Shown here: positions 1-12,299 of the stretch, piece by piece | Layout: every line of letters starts with the position of its first letter | Position numbering within the stretch: the stretch's first letter is position 1 | DNA from: Lunularia cruciata | Taxonomy: Eukaryota; Streptophyta; Marchantiopsida; Lunulariales; Lunulariaceae | Reading direction: 5' to 3' | DNA: 64,000 nucleotides | NCBI GenBank assembly: GCA_948567375.1 | Contig: OX419759.1 | Span: 19,870,744-19,934,743 of the forward strand | The notes under the pieces: generated by a model | Database searches by the model: none | Seen by the model: only the letters and a program-made list of their open reading frames with translations | What the model was told of the DNA's origin: nothing | Made by a program: the position numbers and the translations under genes

Positions 1-194
1 TCAAAACTTATTATGGGGACTAAGGTGACAAGGTAATAAAATAGGTTGGATTTGGCTCAATTGACCACACTTTGTGAAAGCAAAACTGACAAGCAAGCGT
101 CCTTCAGTAGACATGAACTTTAAAACAAATGCAGCGGATCATCGTATAGCTCTAAAGGACTTGGGACATGAGTACCCAGCGGGGCAGCGGAAAC

Positions 195-735
195 GGATTT
201 AGACCTCATCGATCACCACACACGGCATTGGAAAGCTGTGAAGAGGGTGTTCAAGTATTCAAAAGGCACTCAAGATGGAGTTTTAGAGTCCAAAAAGTCA
301 CTCATGATAGATTTTTAGAGCCCAAAATGTAGAAGAATACACCTGCTCCTACTCTAAACGCATTTTCAAATGCTAGTTAGGGAGATAAATTTGGTAATAG
401 CATATTAAATAATGGATACAAAATAATGCTTAATGGAGGAGCAATCAATTGATATACTAAACAACAAGCATCCATTGTATTGTCTACAATTGATGCAAAA
501 TTCATAGCAACCTCAAATGCTACATAGAATGTCATATGGAACAAGAGACTTCTTGAAAAGTTGGGATTTGAACAGAAAAATTGTACAATATTTAATCGTG
601 ACAATACAAGAAGCATAGTGTTAAGAATTAAGTGTTAAAGCATAGTGTTAAGTAAGAATCTTGTATAGCATCCAAGGACTACACATATAAAGATTAGAAA
701 ACGGTTTATAGAAGAGAGAAAATAATATTATGGAA
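195..735 (+). pseudogene. Ty1/copia polyprotein remnant (RNase H end)
   Basis: Conceptual translation gives the end of a Ty1/copia pol. Around 205-285 it reads HWKAVKRVFKYSKGTQDG, matching the copia block before RNase H. From about 420 it reads MLNGGAINWYTKQQASIVLS, then a stretch like 'T(E/D)AEYIAxSxAxxExIWxxxLLxxLGF', then CDN-like and 'HxRTxHIxIRxxFIxE'-like blocks up to about 715. Several stops (TAG near 525, TAA near 635) and frame changes interrupt it, so it is dead. No LTR was recognised and the left part lies outside the window. The family call rests on conserved residue order, not a search. Confidence 0.75.
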
Positions 736-2539
736 TTAATCTTTTGTTCTCCTCAATAAATAACAATAGATGTGCTTATGAAAGCACTACCTACAGAAAA
801 GCATAAAAAATATGTAACATAAATTGTAATTGTATTGAATTCTCATTAATTGTGAATGTTAGAATTAGGTCATTTCCAATTTATTGCAACGCGGTGCACA
901 GCCACTTTTAGGGTTTTCTCAAGCACCATACTTGCTTTTTCTTCTATATATATATGATTGCGCTCTCAAGGCCAAAAAATACAAAGTTCTCCTACAACAG
1001 TCATCCCCAACATCTAGCACATTGTTTTAGGTGTATTATATGCTACTTAGGTTTGCTTTAGATTTTCATTTTAAGTGTGTTCCATTTTGCCAAACTTCAA
1101 GTATCTCCTATGGTACATGAACAAACTACTACTAAATTGTGGCCTATCTTTGAATGATCTGAGTGATAGAGAGTAATAGTGAGTTGAATATTGTTTTGTG
1201 AAATCAAGAGTATTTACTCTAATGAAATTGAGAATTGAGTACCAGGATATCTAAGACATGGAAACTAGAATACTAGAGAATGGAACTTCAACTCTATTCA
1301 AGGATAACAATATTTCTCAAACTATGGATTGTAGCCATTGCATTATTCCTCTTACTTTTTCAAATCTTGATTACAGTTTCATCATATGTACTTTATATCT
1401 TCTTCTTATTGCTTTGTACTTAAGTAGAATCTCTTATCGGTGAAGGTAACTTCTGGCCTAACAACAAATAAGTATTTTGCTTACTTCACTTCAGCTTTTA
1501 GACCTTTTTTATGACCCTGGTTCTCTCTTTTTCCATTTCTTAATGCCTTGTATTCCTTTTTTTCCTTTTGGGTATACTATGGTAGGTTTTACTTTGGCAA
1601 TTTTGGCATTTCTATAAAAATTTATGAGAGGTCTATGGAGACCTTGTAGATTATTACAGGATGTGAAAGGGAATACTTGAAGTTGATGGGATGTATTCCC
1701 ATACCCTGTAAAAAGTGAATGGGATATGAATAAAAATACCCATCTATAGGTTACGAGAAATCTCATAGATCATAAGGGCTGAAAAATCAGACCAAAATTG
1801 AATCCAAACCCTACAATTTTATAAGCCTATTCTTAAATAGTCTTGATTCAGATCACAAGACCCTCCACAAATTTACGGGATCAGCCCACCTTTGGCAAAT
1901 TCCAAAAGTGAAACCTTCTTATTTGGCTTTTGGTATGTAAGTTCATTAGAGTGTTTCAATAATTGGTTTATGTGTACCCGTAAAGACCATATAAATTTTT
2001 CTTACAATACGTCTTAAATCTCCATAAGAAGGTGCAATGAAGTACTCGGAGTTTATGGACAATCTCCGTAGCCCCATTAAATTGTATGGTTACTTTTTTT
2101 GACATCTGTCAAATTTTATGGGGTACATAACCTCTAGAGTCTTTAAGGAAAAAATAGGCCAAATACTCTTCAAAATGAAATTATATGACATGTTAAACTT
2201 TGATGGTATAATTATTGAAACATCTACCTCTTTTAGAGATACCCAACAATTCCATTATTGAAATGCCCTATTCAATAACTCCTTGTGTCAACTATAGTAA
2301 CTTGCACAATAATTTTGAGAATTGCATTATGGGACAACCCGCTTACATGAGGGGATGTCATTCTTATTGTTTCTTACAACTCCAATCTACGTCCTCTCCT
2401 CTGTGTCTCTCCAACCACTCTCATGAGTTATGTCTGATCTTTGCTCAAGTAGAATATCTAATAAGTGAATTCACAATTATGAAGTAAAGACCTCAAATTT
2501 AGATTACATGGGTTTGGGTTCAAGTATCAAGATGTTCTA
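736..2539. other. Intergenic, AT-rich, no gene seen
   Basis: Only short ORFs with no recognisable motif or exon structure. Sequence around 1600-2100 contains weak copies of 'cccgtaa...ggggttac'-like AT-rich repeats that recur near 10.2-10.5 kb. Nothing further can be supported. Confidence 0.5.
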
Positions 2540-3605
2540 AACCACAATACAATGTTGCAGCAGGTGAGAGATAGTCTATCTCCACGTGCATGCAAGGACC
2601 TTCTATCTTTTGTCCAATCTTTTCAGATTGGACTAGAGGTTTACAATCTTCCTTGATGGAACAATACTACCAACATATGCTACATTCTCTCTTAGTTGAC
2701 CTGTCCATTCCTCAATCTACTAGAGCACGTCTTTGCTCTTGCTCCAACAAGGGTGCAAGCTCTTTGATCCTAGCTTGACCATGCATTAGGGCATTCTGAC
2801 TCACACCAACTACTTTCTCTACAGCAATGAGCTTTCACTTGGGTTTTGTCCACCCACATGCATCTTTAATACTCACTTGTGAGTGTGGTTCTACATTAGA
2901 TGCAATAACAGTCAATATGACATGGTGTCCTTTTAAAGGATAGAGGATAACTACCCATGATGCTATTAGTGACATAATGTTTACTATGACACAAGGGAGT
3001 GGATAGTTTGCTTGGAGGGAGCATTTGTATACTTTGTAGACAACACATGTCAAGGCAAACTTGTACTTGGCCCAAGATGATCAAGTGATAGTAGCGGATG
3101 TTGTGGTTATGGACCCTATGCATGATACAATTTTGGAGAGATTTATTACACATCCCTTGGGTGTGCAACAAGTGCAGCAACAACTTGCAAGATCTCTAAG
3201 TATAGGGGTATACAGTGAGGTCACCTCTTTGTTCCTCTAGCCTTTGAGTTATATAGAGCAATGGAAATGACATTCAACACATTTGTCAAGGAGTGTATAA
3301 GAGCTTATCATGTTAGGCACCAAGTGATATCACTCTCACTCTCACTCTCATACTTTGTAGCATATTTTAGACATTGCTCTACATAGGGCAGTGGCTGGTG
3401 CAATCCATGGAGAGCAATCATATCAAGCAAAGCTTCTTTGGATGCTCCAATTATTTGTAGACCATACAACTTGAATAGCTTAGTTATCTTAGGTGCAGTA
3501 GGGTAGATTTCTCATATTGACTCTATTGGGGCTTAGCTCCATTTTACCTTTTTTGTCTCATCCTTGGATGGCTTGATGTAGTCTTCCCATACTCAGTTTG
3601 TTCCA
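2540..3605 (+). mobile_element. RT-type retroelement 3' fragment, copy 1
   Basis: Direct repeat of 8425-9500, about 1 kb long and clearly diverged. In decayed form it encodes the same C-terminal protein region as copy 2: a Cys-x-Cys-Gly start (LTCECGS in copy 2), an H-D-A-I-R-D block, and the later block found at the end of moss/alga RT-type retroelements. It ends in the shared 3' tail (ATTGGGGCTTAGC..., then CTTGATG...GTCTTCCC) that recurs alone at several other places in the window. Stops and shifts make it a relic. The 5' part with the RT domain is absent, as expected of 5'-truncated target-primed insertions. Confidence 0.6.
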
Positions 3606-5691
3606 CACTGTCTCCCTATTCTCTCAATACTTGTGATCATTTAATTTCACTATTTACTTTTGGCATTAACTCCTATACTCACTTAAGGAAAGGAGTTTGT
3701 GCTTACTTCCTTAATATGCTTAGCAAGCCTGCTATCACAAGGTTGAGGTTGGGAAAGGACCACCCATTTGGTTACTAATAAATATACTCTTGGTTTGATT
3801 GGTGTTTTACTCTTGTATGTAATTGCATGGGATTCCTTTGTGTTATGTTTCATAGTTTGTTCATGTTATCCTTTCCCATCTCATTTTGAGTAGCACTTTA
3901 ATCCTTTGGTATTAAGTTAGAGGAATAGCATTCCTATTTTTCTCTATCCTTCCTTGATTTGTAATATTCACCTAAATCTTATCTTATGCAGAGGTAAGTG
4001 CTATTATGCATACGATGGGCATTTCATGATTCTATCTCATGCAAAATTTGATGTGCAAAGTTGAAAAGTCCTTTATAACTGGGTATGAACCTCTCTAATA
4101 TGTATATGAATGAAAATTGTGACTATATTCCACCTCTTCAACTGGATTTTATTCAGAAATTTCATAATCTTCTATGATGCAAATCTTATGCAAGGACAAC
4201 TATTGGATAAGCCCATGTATGATTAGAATTATATAAAATAAGCCATTGACAAAATTGTGGAATGTAAACTCACACGATTATTGTTGTATACATAGACTAA
4301 TTGATTATGATATATGCAAGAACGATAATAAAAAGAATACACCAATAATCTATAAAAGGTAAATCATAAATATTCGTAAAGGAAAAATTATATTGCGAAA
4401 GCTGACACGATGAAATTACAGCTATATTCACAATGAAAGATCAATGCGGAGAACCAATGGCAACGACAAGGAATAGAAAACTAAATATTATGTACCATCG
4501 GTATTCTTTATATTATTCTAAGTGAGTATCATTAGCGTGCTCTTTCGTTTCTCTTCTTGTCGCTCTGAAAATTGAGGCCCCCAACTCGAACTTCAGCATA
4601 CATGTACTTCAATAATAAAGATACACCGTTTCAGGATTTGGAATGACTCAAGTTTGAAACAAAGTTGCCGCAATGTTATGGTAAAAATGGCACTCCATGT
4701 TCGTGAGTGAATTACGGTACTTATATATTCCTCATTCTTTGGGAGATGGACTTGTGGCTTTCTTCAAAGCAAACAAAACAAAACTTCGTGGACATGAGAG
4801 TGCTTTCTACTCTTGGATGATTTGTAGTCTTGTTGGGAAATCATGAAAGAAGTTTGAAAAAGATGATGATGCCCCACGATCTCTTTAACTTTTCCAAGAG
4901 ATTCCTATGTATCTCGTGTGTAATGAAATGTGGAAGAATAAAGAAGAGTTCACTAGTTGATTTGCACGGAGAGGCTCTCCCGTGGGTTTAGTGTTTGTTT
5001 TGAAGGGGCTGGGTACTAGAGTGTTAGATATTATGAAGATGGTGTTATGAATTGGGAACTAGCCGTTAAATATCAAGGTTCATACATTTGAAATTTGGGT
5101 TCATAGTTTTCATATTTGGAAATAAGATTTACAAATATTAGAATGATAAGATTTGAGACCTAGTAAAAAGTTTCATTTTGCAATGGACTATCACCAACAA
5201 TTTGTAATCTGAATTACTAGATGCATAAATTAGAATAAATAGATCTCTTCCTCAAAATGAAATTTCTTATTAAATTTTATACTTTTTTTATAATCAGCCA
5301 CTTTTTATTTTAAAAATCTAGTACAAACACCAAAACAAGATCCAAGACTTTCTTGGGGTGTGTCCTAGAAATTTAAGAGTCTCAACCATTGTACATTAAT
5401 CCTCATATTTTAAATCCATAATCGACCACTTCTCAACCTCTATTTGGAAATTATAAGGAATGTCTCATGCATCCCGCCCGGGGTTGTTACGGAGATTCCT
5501 ATAAATTCCTTACGCTCTTGGTATGAACAATTATTTGTTATTTCAACATTTATATTCAAGCATGCTTATCAAATCACTTCCGTATCTATTATCTAAAATT
5601 CCAGTATCTTTGATTTGGTTTACGGTTCTCAACCATAGTCAACTATTCAATAAATATGGAGTCGTTAACCATAAATGGATACAGACTTAAC

Positions 5692-5795
5692 ATATCTAGA
5701 TGTACTTTGATGTTTGAGAATCTATAAATCTTTAGACCTTAAGATATCTAAATGTGCTTTGATGTTTGAGAATCTATAAATTTTTAGACCTTAAC
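5692..5795. repeat. 52-bp tandem duplication
   Basis: Two adjacent copies with period 52, each containing CTTTGATGTTTGAGAATC followed by a TTTAGACCTTA-like end. Copies differ at a few positions (for example GATGTACTTT versus AATGTGCTTT). Read directly from the sequence. Confidence 0.85.
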
Positions 5796-6813
5796 TCTGC
5801 CTTAGGACATTAAACCATCAAGATTGATATTTAAGAGTTACCTGATACAAAGAAACTAATCCACACCTTCTTACTAGAATGACTCCAAATTGAATTGTAC
5901 ACATATTTTGTTGGAAATGAAAGTGATATGGATTATGATATTGCAAAAAAGATGCAAATGAACCTCCCTTATTGCAATAATTATAATCTTTTTTTTAATC
6001 TATTGCAAGAAGTCTATTAACTCATAGCACTTGAGTTATTAAAAAATTTCTTCTTTATTGCTAATTATCTATTAGCTTTGGACACTTAAGCGATTATATG
6101 AGTTATTTCTCTTTGTATTACTATGGTGATCAATTGAGAGAGCTCCATGAAAAACCATTGGAATTATCAAATTCTTCAAAGAAATCTTAAATCTATCTAT
6201 AAACTATCATCAAAAAACCTTTGAAAGAGTATAGTATAGTAGTATGCATAAGGTATGAGCAAAGAGAGAAATGTGTAAACAAACTTATTCATAATCTCTT
6301 CATACTTAAATTTTTAACAATACTCTCTTTGTTGGATATAATAGCTAAAATGATGAAATCATCTGCTCATTAGTATCAGCAATACTAAAGAATGTAAAAT
6401 ACATACTATATTGTTATATTCCTTAGCATGACGTAGAGTCTTTCATTATCATAAATAATTAGAAGATGAAGTCTTTGTAATAGTCTAGTCATGCTACTAC
6501 CTCATATTGCTCATGTTGACTCCTCTTGTAAGGTATTCTAATCAAAAACAGAAAATTTCCTATTTTGAATTACCCCTTTTTTTTATCCTAAAAAGTTTTC
6601 TCTAGTACATTGCAAATGCAATCATATGAGTAATAAGAATCATGCCAGCTAATCAAGATATATTACAAGCTAATTATCTCATCTTGTTTTCCTCAAGACA
6701 TAGGAACCTATTGAATAAGGTATAAAGAAAGTAAAAGAAAAAAGAAAAACAGACCAAGCATACAACTTCTATAGATTCTACGCTACTCCATAAACTCAAG
6801 AGGTATGTTTGCC

Positions 6814-6832
6814 ATATATATATATATATATA
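6814..6832. repeat. TA microsatellite
   Basis: An uninterrupted alternating AT run of about 19 bases in AT-rich intergenic DNA. Confidence 0.8.
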
Positions 6833-8424
6833 ATCTTAGGCTTTATCTTGACTTCATCCTTTATATCAATTAGAGTATTTAAAATAGTCCAATCATAATC
6901 TTTATCTTCATAATTTATATCCTTTCATATGAATATTAAGTAAAGTGTATTATAAGTTAATTTTGGTGGTTTTGTTTTCAATAAATCATAAAATAGCTTT
7001 CAATTTCACATTGTGATTGACTTGATTATTGTCTTTTTCCTAAAAATCTATTAAAAGAATACTTTTTGTATTAATCTATATCTTAACCTCATCATCTACA
7101 TCACTTGGAATATTCTAAATAGTCTTTTTTTAATATTTATCCATCTTTTCAAATGATATATTAAGTAGAGTGTATTATAAGCTAATTATGGTGGTTTTAT
7201 TTAGATTAATTATATAATATATTACAATACTAGATTGTGACTAACTTGTTCATTTTTTAGCAGTCATAACATGAGACAATTTACTACAATGTGAAACTGA
7301 AATAAAAAGAAGGACACACTACTTAAATCCACCATTGATCAAGAGAATAATTTTAGTGAATTGGTATTTATACACCCCTTTTTGACATTTTCACACCTCA
7401 TATATATATCTATATATATCTAAAAAAAAGACAGTAACCACATCTTCTTCTTTAGGAAATTTTCACACAAAACCTAACATTAAGATCATAAAATTTGAGT
7501 AAGACCTTCTAGTAGTCCACTTTCAACAGTTGCTACATCAAAATCATAAGCAAGACGCTCTAAGATAAACATTTCATCTTCTCACCTTACTAAGCAGAGT
7601 AGTGAAAGAGGGTGTAGTAATTAATGTTTGGTATATAATATATTTGGAGGCATAGAATATCAATTCACTCTTATTATTATTATTAGATTTATGAGGGTCA
7701 TACACAGTTGATATACACTTCACTACACTTAAAGCAAGGGAGAGAGAGGATGTGTGTAATTATAATCTTTAGATGCAACATCAATAACTAAACTAATCAA
7801 TTGTAAAACTAACCAAAAGTTACACTAATGAGTTTTAAAAGCAACTAAAAGTAAAGACCTTGCTTCTAGGGGGTTCCAAATTTAAAAATGAGGGATTTAT
7901 ACGTGTAGAGAAAGACATCATAAAATAATTTATGTGTACACGTAAATTTTAATTTATTTTTTTTGAGAATTGAACGCTTTTGTAAAATGTTTTACACGTG
8001 ATGAAAAGGTCTTTAGTGATGGGGGTTTCAGTTAAAGCATTTACTAGTGTAATTAATTAGTGAGTGATTTAGTAAAACTATTAATGGAAATTTAAGGTAT
8101 AAAAGGTTTTAGCAAACTCCTTTGAAAAGTATCAAAACTTGGAAATCAAAAAGCAGAAGACCATGGGACTCAGTGTCTTCACTTCTCTTCTCATGCATAA
8201 TCACACACTCCTCTCTTGATTCTTCCCCTCCTTCTTCATAGTCACACTCCTCCATTTTCTCTTTTGATCCTTCCTTCCCCATCTTGCTTTCTCTTCTCCC
8301 TTCTTTGATCCTTTTTTCCCTTCCTTCCCTCGGCACTTTGACTTTCCTCTCATTTTGTGATTATTGACAGGCCGGTTTTGGAGACTTATGTGATGGAGGT
8401 GGAGGGAGGATCCTTTTCTCTCCA

Positions 8425-9500
8425 GGTATTATTGTGGCAGACAAGAGATAGTCTATCCCCATGAGCACGAGAGGATTTTCCACCTTTTGCTTCACTATCA
8501 TCAGATTGGACTAGAGGTTTATAGTCTTCCTTGATGAAGCAATAGTGTGAGCATACACTGCATTCTCTCTTAGTCTACTCGTCCACTCCTCATGCTACTA
8601 GAGCACGTCTTTGCTCTTGCTCCGGCAAGGGTGCAGGCTCTTGGATCCTAGCTCAACCATGCATTAGGGCATTTTGACTTGCACTAGCTACTTTCTCTAT
8701 AGCGATGAGGTTTTGCCTAGGTTTGGTCCACCCATCTGCATCTTCATTACTCACTTGTGAGTGTGGTTCTACAGTAGATGCAGCAATGGTCCACATGACC
8801 CGGTGTCCTTTTGGAGGACAAAGGATAGCTACCCATGATGCTATTAGGGACATAGTGTTTTCTATGGCACGAGAGAGTGGATACTTGGCTTGGAGGGAGC
8901 GTTCATATGCTTTGCAGACAACACATGCCAGGGCAAACTTATGATTGGGCCAAGATGATCAAGTGACAATAGTGGATGTCGTGGTTATGGACTGTACACG
9001 GGATACAATTTTGGAGGGAGTGATTACCCATCTCCTTGGATGGGCAGCGAGTGCAGCAGTAGGTCGCAAGGTCTCCAAGTATAGGGGCATGTAGTGAGGT
9101 CACCTCTTTGTTCCTCTAGCCTTGGAGTTATATGGAGCGATTATCACGGCATTTGACACTTTTGTCAGAGAGTGCACAAGAACTTATCATGTTAGGCGTC
9201 AAGGGGTACCACTCTCACTCTAATACTTTGTAGCATATTTTAGACAACGTGTGTCCATTGCTCTATAGAGAGCAATGGTTGTTGCAATCCATAGGAGAGC
9301 AATCACATTAGGTGATGTTTCTTTGGATGCTCCGGATGTGTGTAGACCATACGACTTGCATAGCTTGGATATCTTAGGTGCGGTAGGGCAGATTTCTCAT
9401 ATAGACTCTATTGGGGCTTAGCCCCATGTTACCTTTTTTGTCTCTCCCTTGTACGGCTTGATGGGGTCTTCCCCTCCTTCATTTTTCCTAGGCGGTTGCC
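8425..9500 (+). mobile_element. RT-type retroelement 3' fragment, copy 2
   Basis: Better preserved sister of 2540-3605. The frame open over 8705-8941 reads LTCECGSTVDAAMVHMTRCP, then a GG-x-R-x-x-T-H-D-A-I-R-D-I block and YLAWRER. This Cys-Gly / HDAxRD / E pattern is known to me from the C-termini of RT-type retroelement proteins abundant in moss and algal genomes, probably a restriction-like endonuclease. After a stop, related blocks follow: LFVPLALELYGA-like near 9110, 'FRQRVSIALQRA'-like near 9240, and SLDAPDVCRPYDLHSLDILG near 9325-9385. The shared 3' tail spans about 9375-9500 and ends in AGGCGGTTGCC. The upstream RT is absent. Confidence 0.65.
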
Positions 9501-10804
9501 TTCATTGAGACATCACATAACTTTGTTTCTTAGTTGTCTAAAGGTTCTGGAATCAAATTTTTGAAAAATTTTCAAAATAAATTGAATGCTATGAATATAT
9601 TGTACTCTATTTTGAAAATATTTCTATTGTTATGCAAAGTTCTACCACTTCATTAAGAACTCCAGTCGATTGTTTTCATCGTCACCATTGCTCCAATTTA
9701 TCATATTCCAATTGTCCATCTGCTCCTTGAACATATCAGTGGATTGTCTTCATCATCACCATCACTCTAATCAATCATATTCCAATCGTCCATGTGCTCC
9801 TTGAACATATCACTCTCGGCTTCATTTCTCAATGCCTCATGAATGCATTTTCTAATATTTTTACCTCATTTGTAAATATTACATAATTATATTTCATAAT
9901 TTTGTTACAAAACTGATGGCTAGTGCTAGTGTACGGCATTGCACAAATGAGTAAAAAATTCTCTACACGATTGGCCAAAATTGATCTAAACAAAACCAAA
10001 TTCTTCATACTCAATTTAGTTAGCACTTTATAGTCTTTATTATATCCTATGACGATGACATGTCGTAACATGTTCAAATTTCAAATCAATATTTTATTAG
10101 AATTTTAATTAACATTTCAAGTATGATTTATGGAACATATGAAACCCGTAAAAAGCTATTGGTCATGTTTATGGTATCCTGTGAAATCTTTCCGGTTATG
10201 AGATCTCTCTCCACCAAAATTAATTTAATATTCCATTTTTGTGCCCGTAACCTTTTGTAGGTTACCGATCAAAACTTTTACGGGTTTGTATGGATATGGA
10301 AAATGCTAAATCAAAAACCCTTTTAGAGGTTTCAGCAATCACTTTATAAGTGATTGCTGAAATACGGATATTTGTAAATATCCGTAAGGAAAATTATGGG
10401 TAAGGTATGGGCGAAATTCCCATAACTGTAAAAGATATAGGTTACAAAAATAGTGATCAGTAAAAATTTACCTGGTTATGAGAACTTAGTAAAAGTTTAT
10501 GAAGATATTAATCGAAGTTTTCTTTATCTATGTCTACCATTTATCATTGGCATTTCTTTTTCCTTTATCAGGCACAAATTTCCGTCAATTTGACACATGA
10601 TCCATCGTAATTCTGTATCGAATCTAGTTCTTAACATTAAATACTTAACCTAATTAATGTTCTTGAGCCTCTCATTACGCGTAAATTATTAAATTATTTT
10701 ACGGGGTACCTATGGAAACCAACATCACACGTAAGTAAAGTATTTGTGGGTTCTATTATTGAAACCCTTTATTGTTCCGTGAGGTTTGGAGTTGAGGTCG
10801 GAGA
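9501..10804. other. Intergenic, no gene seen
   Basis: AT-rich. A near-duplicated phrase containing CATATTCCAATCGTCCAT(C/G)TGCTCCTTGAACATATCA occurs at about 9706-9742 and 9777-9812. No coding evidence. Confidence 0.5.
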
Positions 10805-10935
10805 TCAAACAAAAGGGTAAAAGGACACCGCGTAGGAAAAACGAAGGACGGAAAGACCCATCAAGCCGTACAAGTGAGAGAAAAAAAAAGTAACATGGGG
10901 CTAAACCCCAACAGAGTCTATATGAGAAATCTGGT
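10805..10935 (-). mobile_element. Isolated 3' tail of the RT-type element
   Basis: Reverse-complement copy of the tail seen at 9375-9500: GACCCATCAAGCCGTACAAG, then AACATGGGGCTAAACCCCAA, then 'agtctatatgagaaatctg'. Only the terminal 130 bp are present, as expected for a severely 5'-truncated insertion. Confidence 0.65.
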
Positions 10936-11214
10936 AACAGAAGGATGGTGTTTCGAAGACTTTTCGGAATGTTGCATTGATGTGGTGCAGAATGGCGACC
11001 TCCTTTTTTCTACCTTCGTTCCTCCCGTAACAAACCACAGGCCGCCGTCTGGAAACCACTGCCGACTCTCACCACCACCACTTTGTGCCGTATCCGTAAA
11101 CCGGCTAGGGAATGACAAAATTGCGGACCATCTAAAACCACAGGGTATAAAGGAACCACAGATGGCATTACCGCCAACTCAGCGGATGCACGATCCTTGA
11201 TATCGTGAAGGTGT

Positions 11215-11282
11215 TGGATAAAAGTAAAGGGCGACCGCGTAGAAAACACGAAGGATGGGAAGACCCCATCAAGCCGGTGAAG
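11215..11282 (-). mobile_element. Very short 3' tail copy
   Basis: Contains GGGCGACCGCGTAG followed by GAAGACCCCATCAAGCCG, i.e. only the outermost part of the same 3' tail, minus orientation. Confidence 0.6.
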
Positions 11283-12140
11283 GTGTTCGATATACGAGGC
11301 AGATTGACTGTCGCGTTGACCATCTATTTGGCGTTTTATACTCAAGTGTTCGTGATAATCGTGAAGATAATGGATCTTCTATGAGGCTGTTTGACTGAGG
11401 CGTTGACCATTTCTATGTCGTTTTATACTGAAGGGTACGTGCATTTCCAGCTATCCAGGGACTAATTGTCTCCATTTTCTAGGTATACAAAACTAGGAGT
11501 TGAATTAAGAGCAAAACCAATTGAAATTGATAGATCTAAATTTCCATACCACAAATTTGAAATTAAAAGTTGCATGGAAGGCTGGCTTTTCAATTGAGAT
11601 AAAAGAACTTCGCAGAAAAGAAGGTGATGTCTGGTACCGTTACGCACCAATAAACTCATTTCTCTTCAACTTAGATAGTGGATGTAATCTAATTGAATAT
11701 CCTTTTCATGGTAATACACGCTGTGTAGTTTCCCTTCTTCCATGAGGTTTGGTTTCGCTAAGATAGACGATGCTTTCCAACTGAGGTTGGCCGGCAGGAA
11801 TGCAAGGTAACGTCATAGTGGGAATTCGGGAGATGATTTAATTGATCGTTTTGAGATCATGCACAAATTATTCATCTGAGTAGACTTACTTTAAGTCTGC
11901 AAATGAGAACGGTCCATGATTTCTATGTAACAAGATGATAGGGTCGAAGCAAAAGCGAGAGGAAATATATGTTTAGGTATGAAAACATCCTACATCGCAA
12001 AAATCTACTACTGAAACTTGGACTCTGAAAGGTTTGTTTCACAATTAAGACTACTACAGTAGTCAGCAACACAAGTCAATCATGATTTTAACTTCCGACC
12101 AAATACACGGAGTTGAGCGAGATAGTTTCATTCTGTTTCG

Positions 12141-12254
12141 TAGTAAAAAGAAAAAAAGGCGACCGCGTAGGAAAAATGAAGGATGGGAAGACCCCATCAA
12201 GCCGTACAAGGGAGAGACAAAAAAGGTAACATGGGGCTAAGCCCCAATAGTAAA
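12141..12254 (-). mobile_element. 3' tail copy flanked by a 7-bp target duplication
   Basis: About 100 bp of the family tail (AAGGCGACCGCGTAGG ... GAAGACCCCATCAAGCCG ... CATGGGGCTAAGCCCCAA), reverse orientation, bounded by TAGTAAA at 12141-12147 and TAGTAAA at 12248-12254. The flanking direct repeat supports insertion of a truncated copy. The A-rich stretch (aaaagaaaaaaa) next to the left repeat would be the 3' end of the inserted strand. Confidence 0.65.
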
Positions 12255-12297
12255 GTGCCAAACCTGCACTCGTAGTAAAGTGCCAAACCTGCACTCA
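12248..12297. repeat. 25-bp tandem duplication
   Basis: TAGTAAAGTGCCAAACCTGC plus 'actc' is repeated twice back to back (12248-12272, 12273-12297), next to the right end of the inserted retroelement tail. Confidence 0.85.
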
Positions 12298-12299
12298 CA

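Larger units (their letters stand above)
3606..8424. other. AT-rich intergenic region without recognisable genes
   Basis: About 4.8 kb with no ORF above 75 codons and no domain I can name. It holds a 52-bp tandem duplication (5692-5795), a TA dinucleotide run (about 6814-6832) and a pyrimidine-rich stretch around 8180-8350 whose minus-strand ORF is only low-complexity Lys/Glu/Arg. I see no RNA gene. Confidence 0.5.

Noticed and set aside
8109-8336. 75-codon minus-strand ORF rich in Lys, Glu, Arg
   Set aside because: Produced by a pyrimidine-rich low-complexity stretch; no motif.
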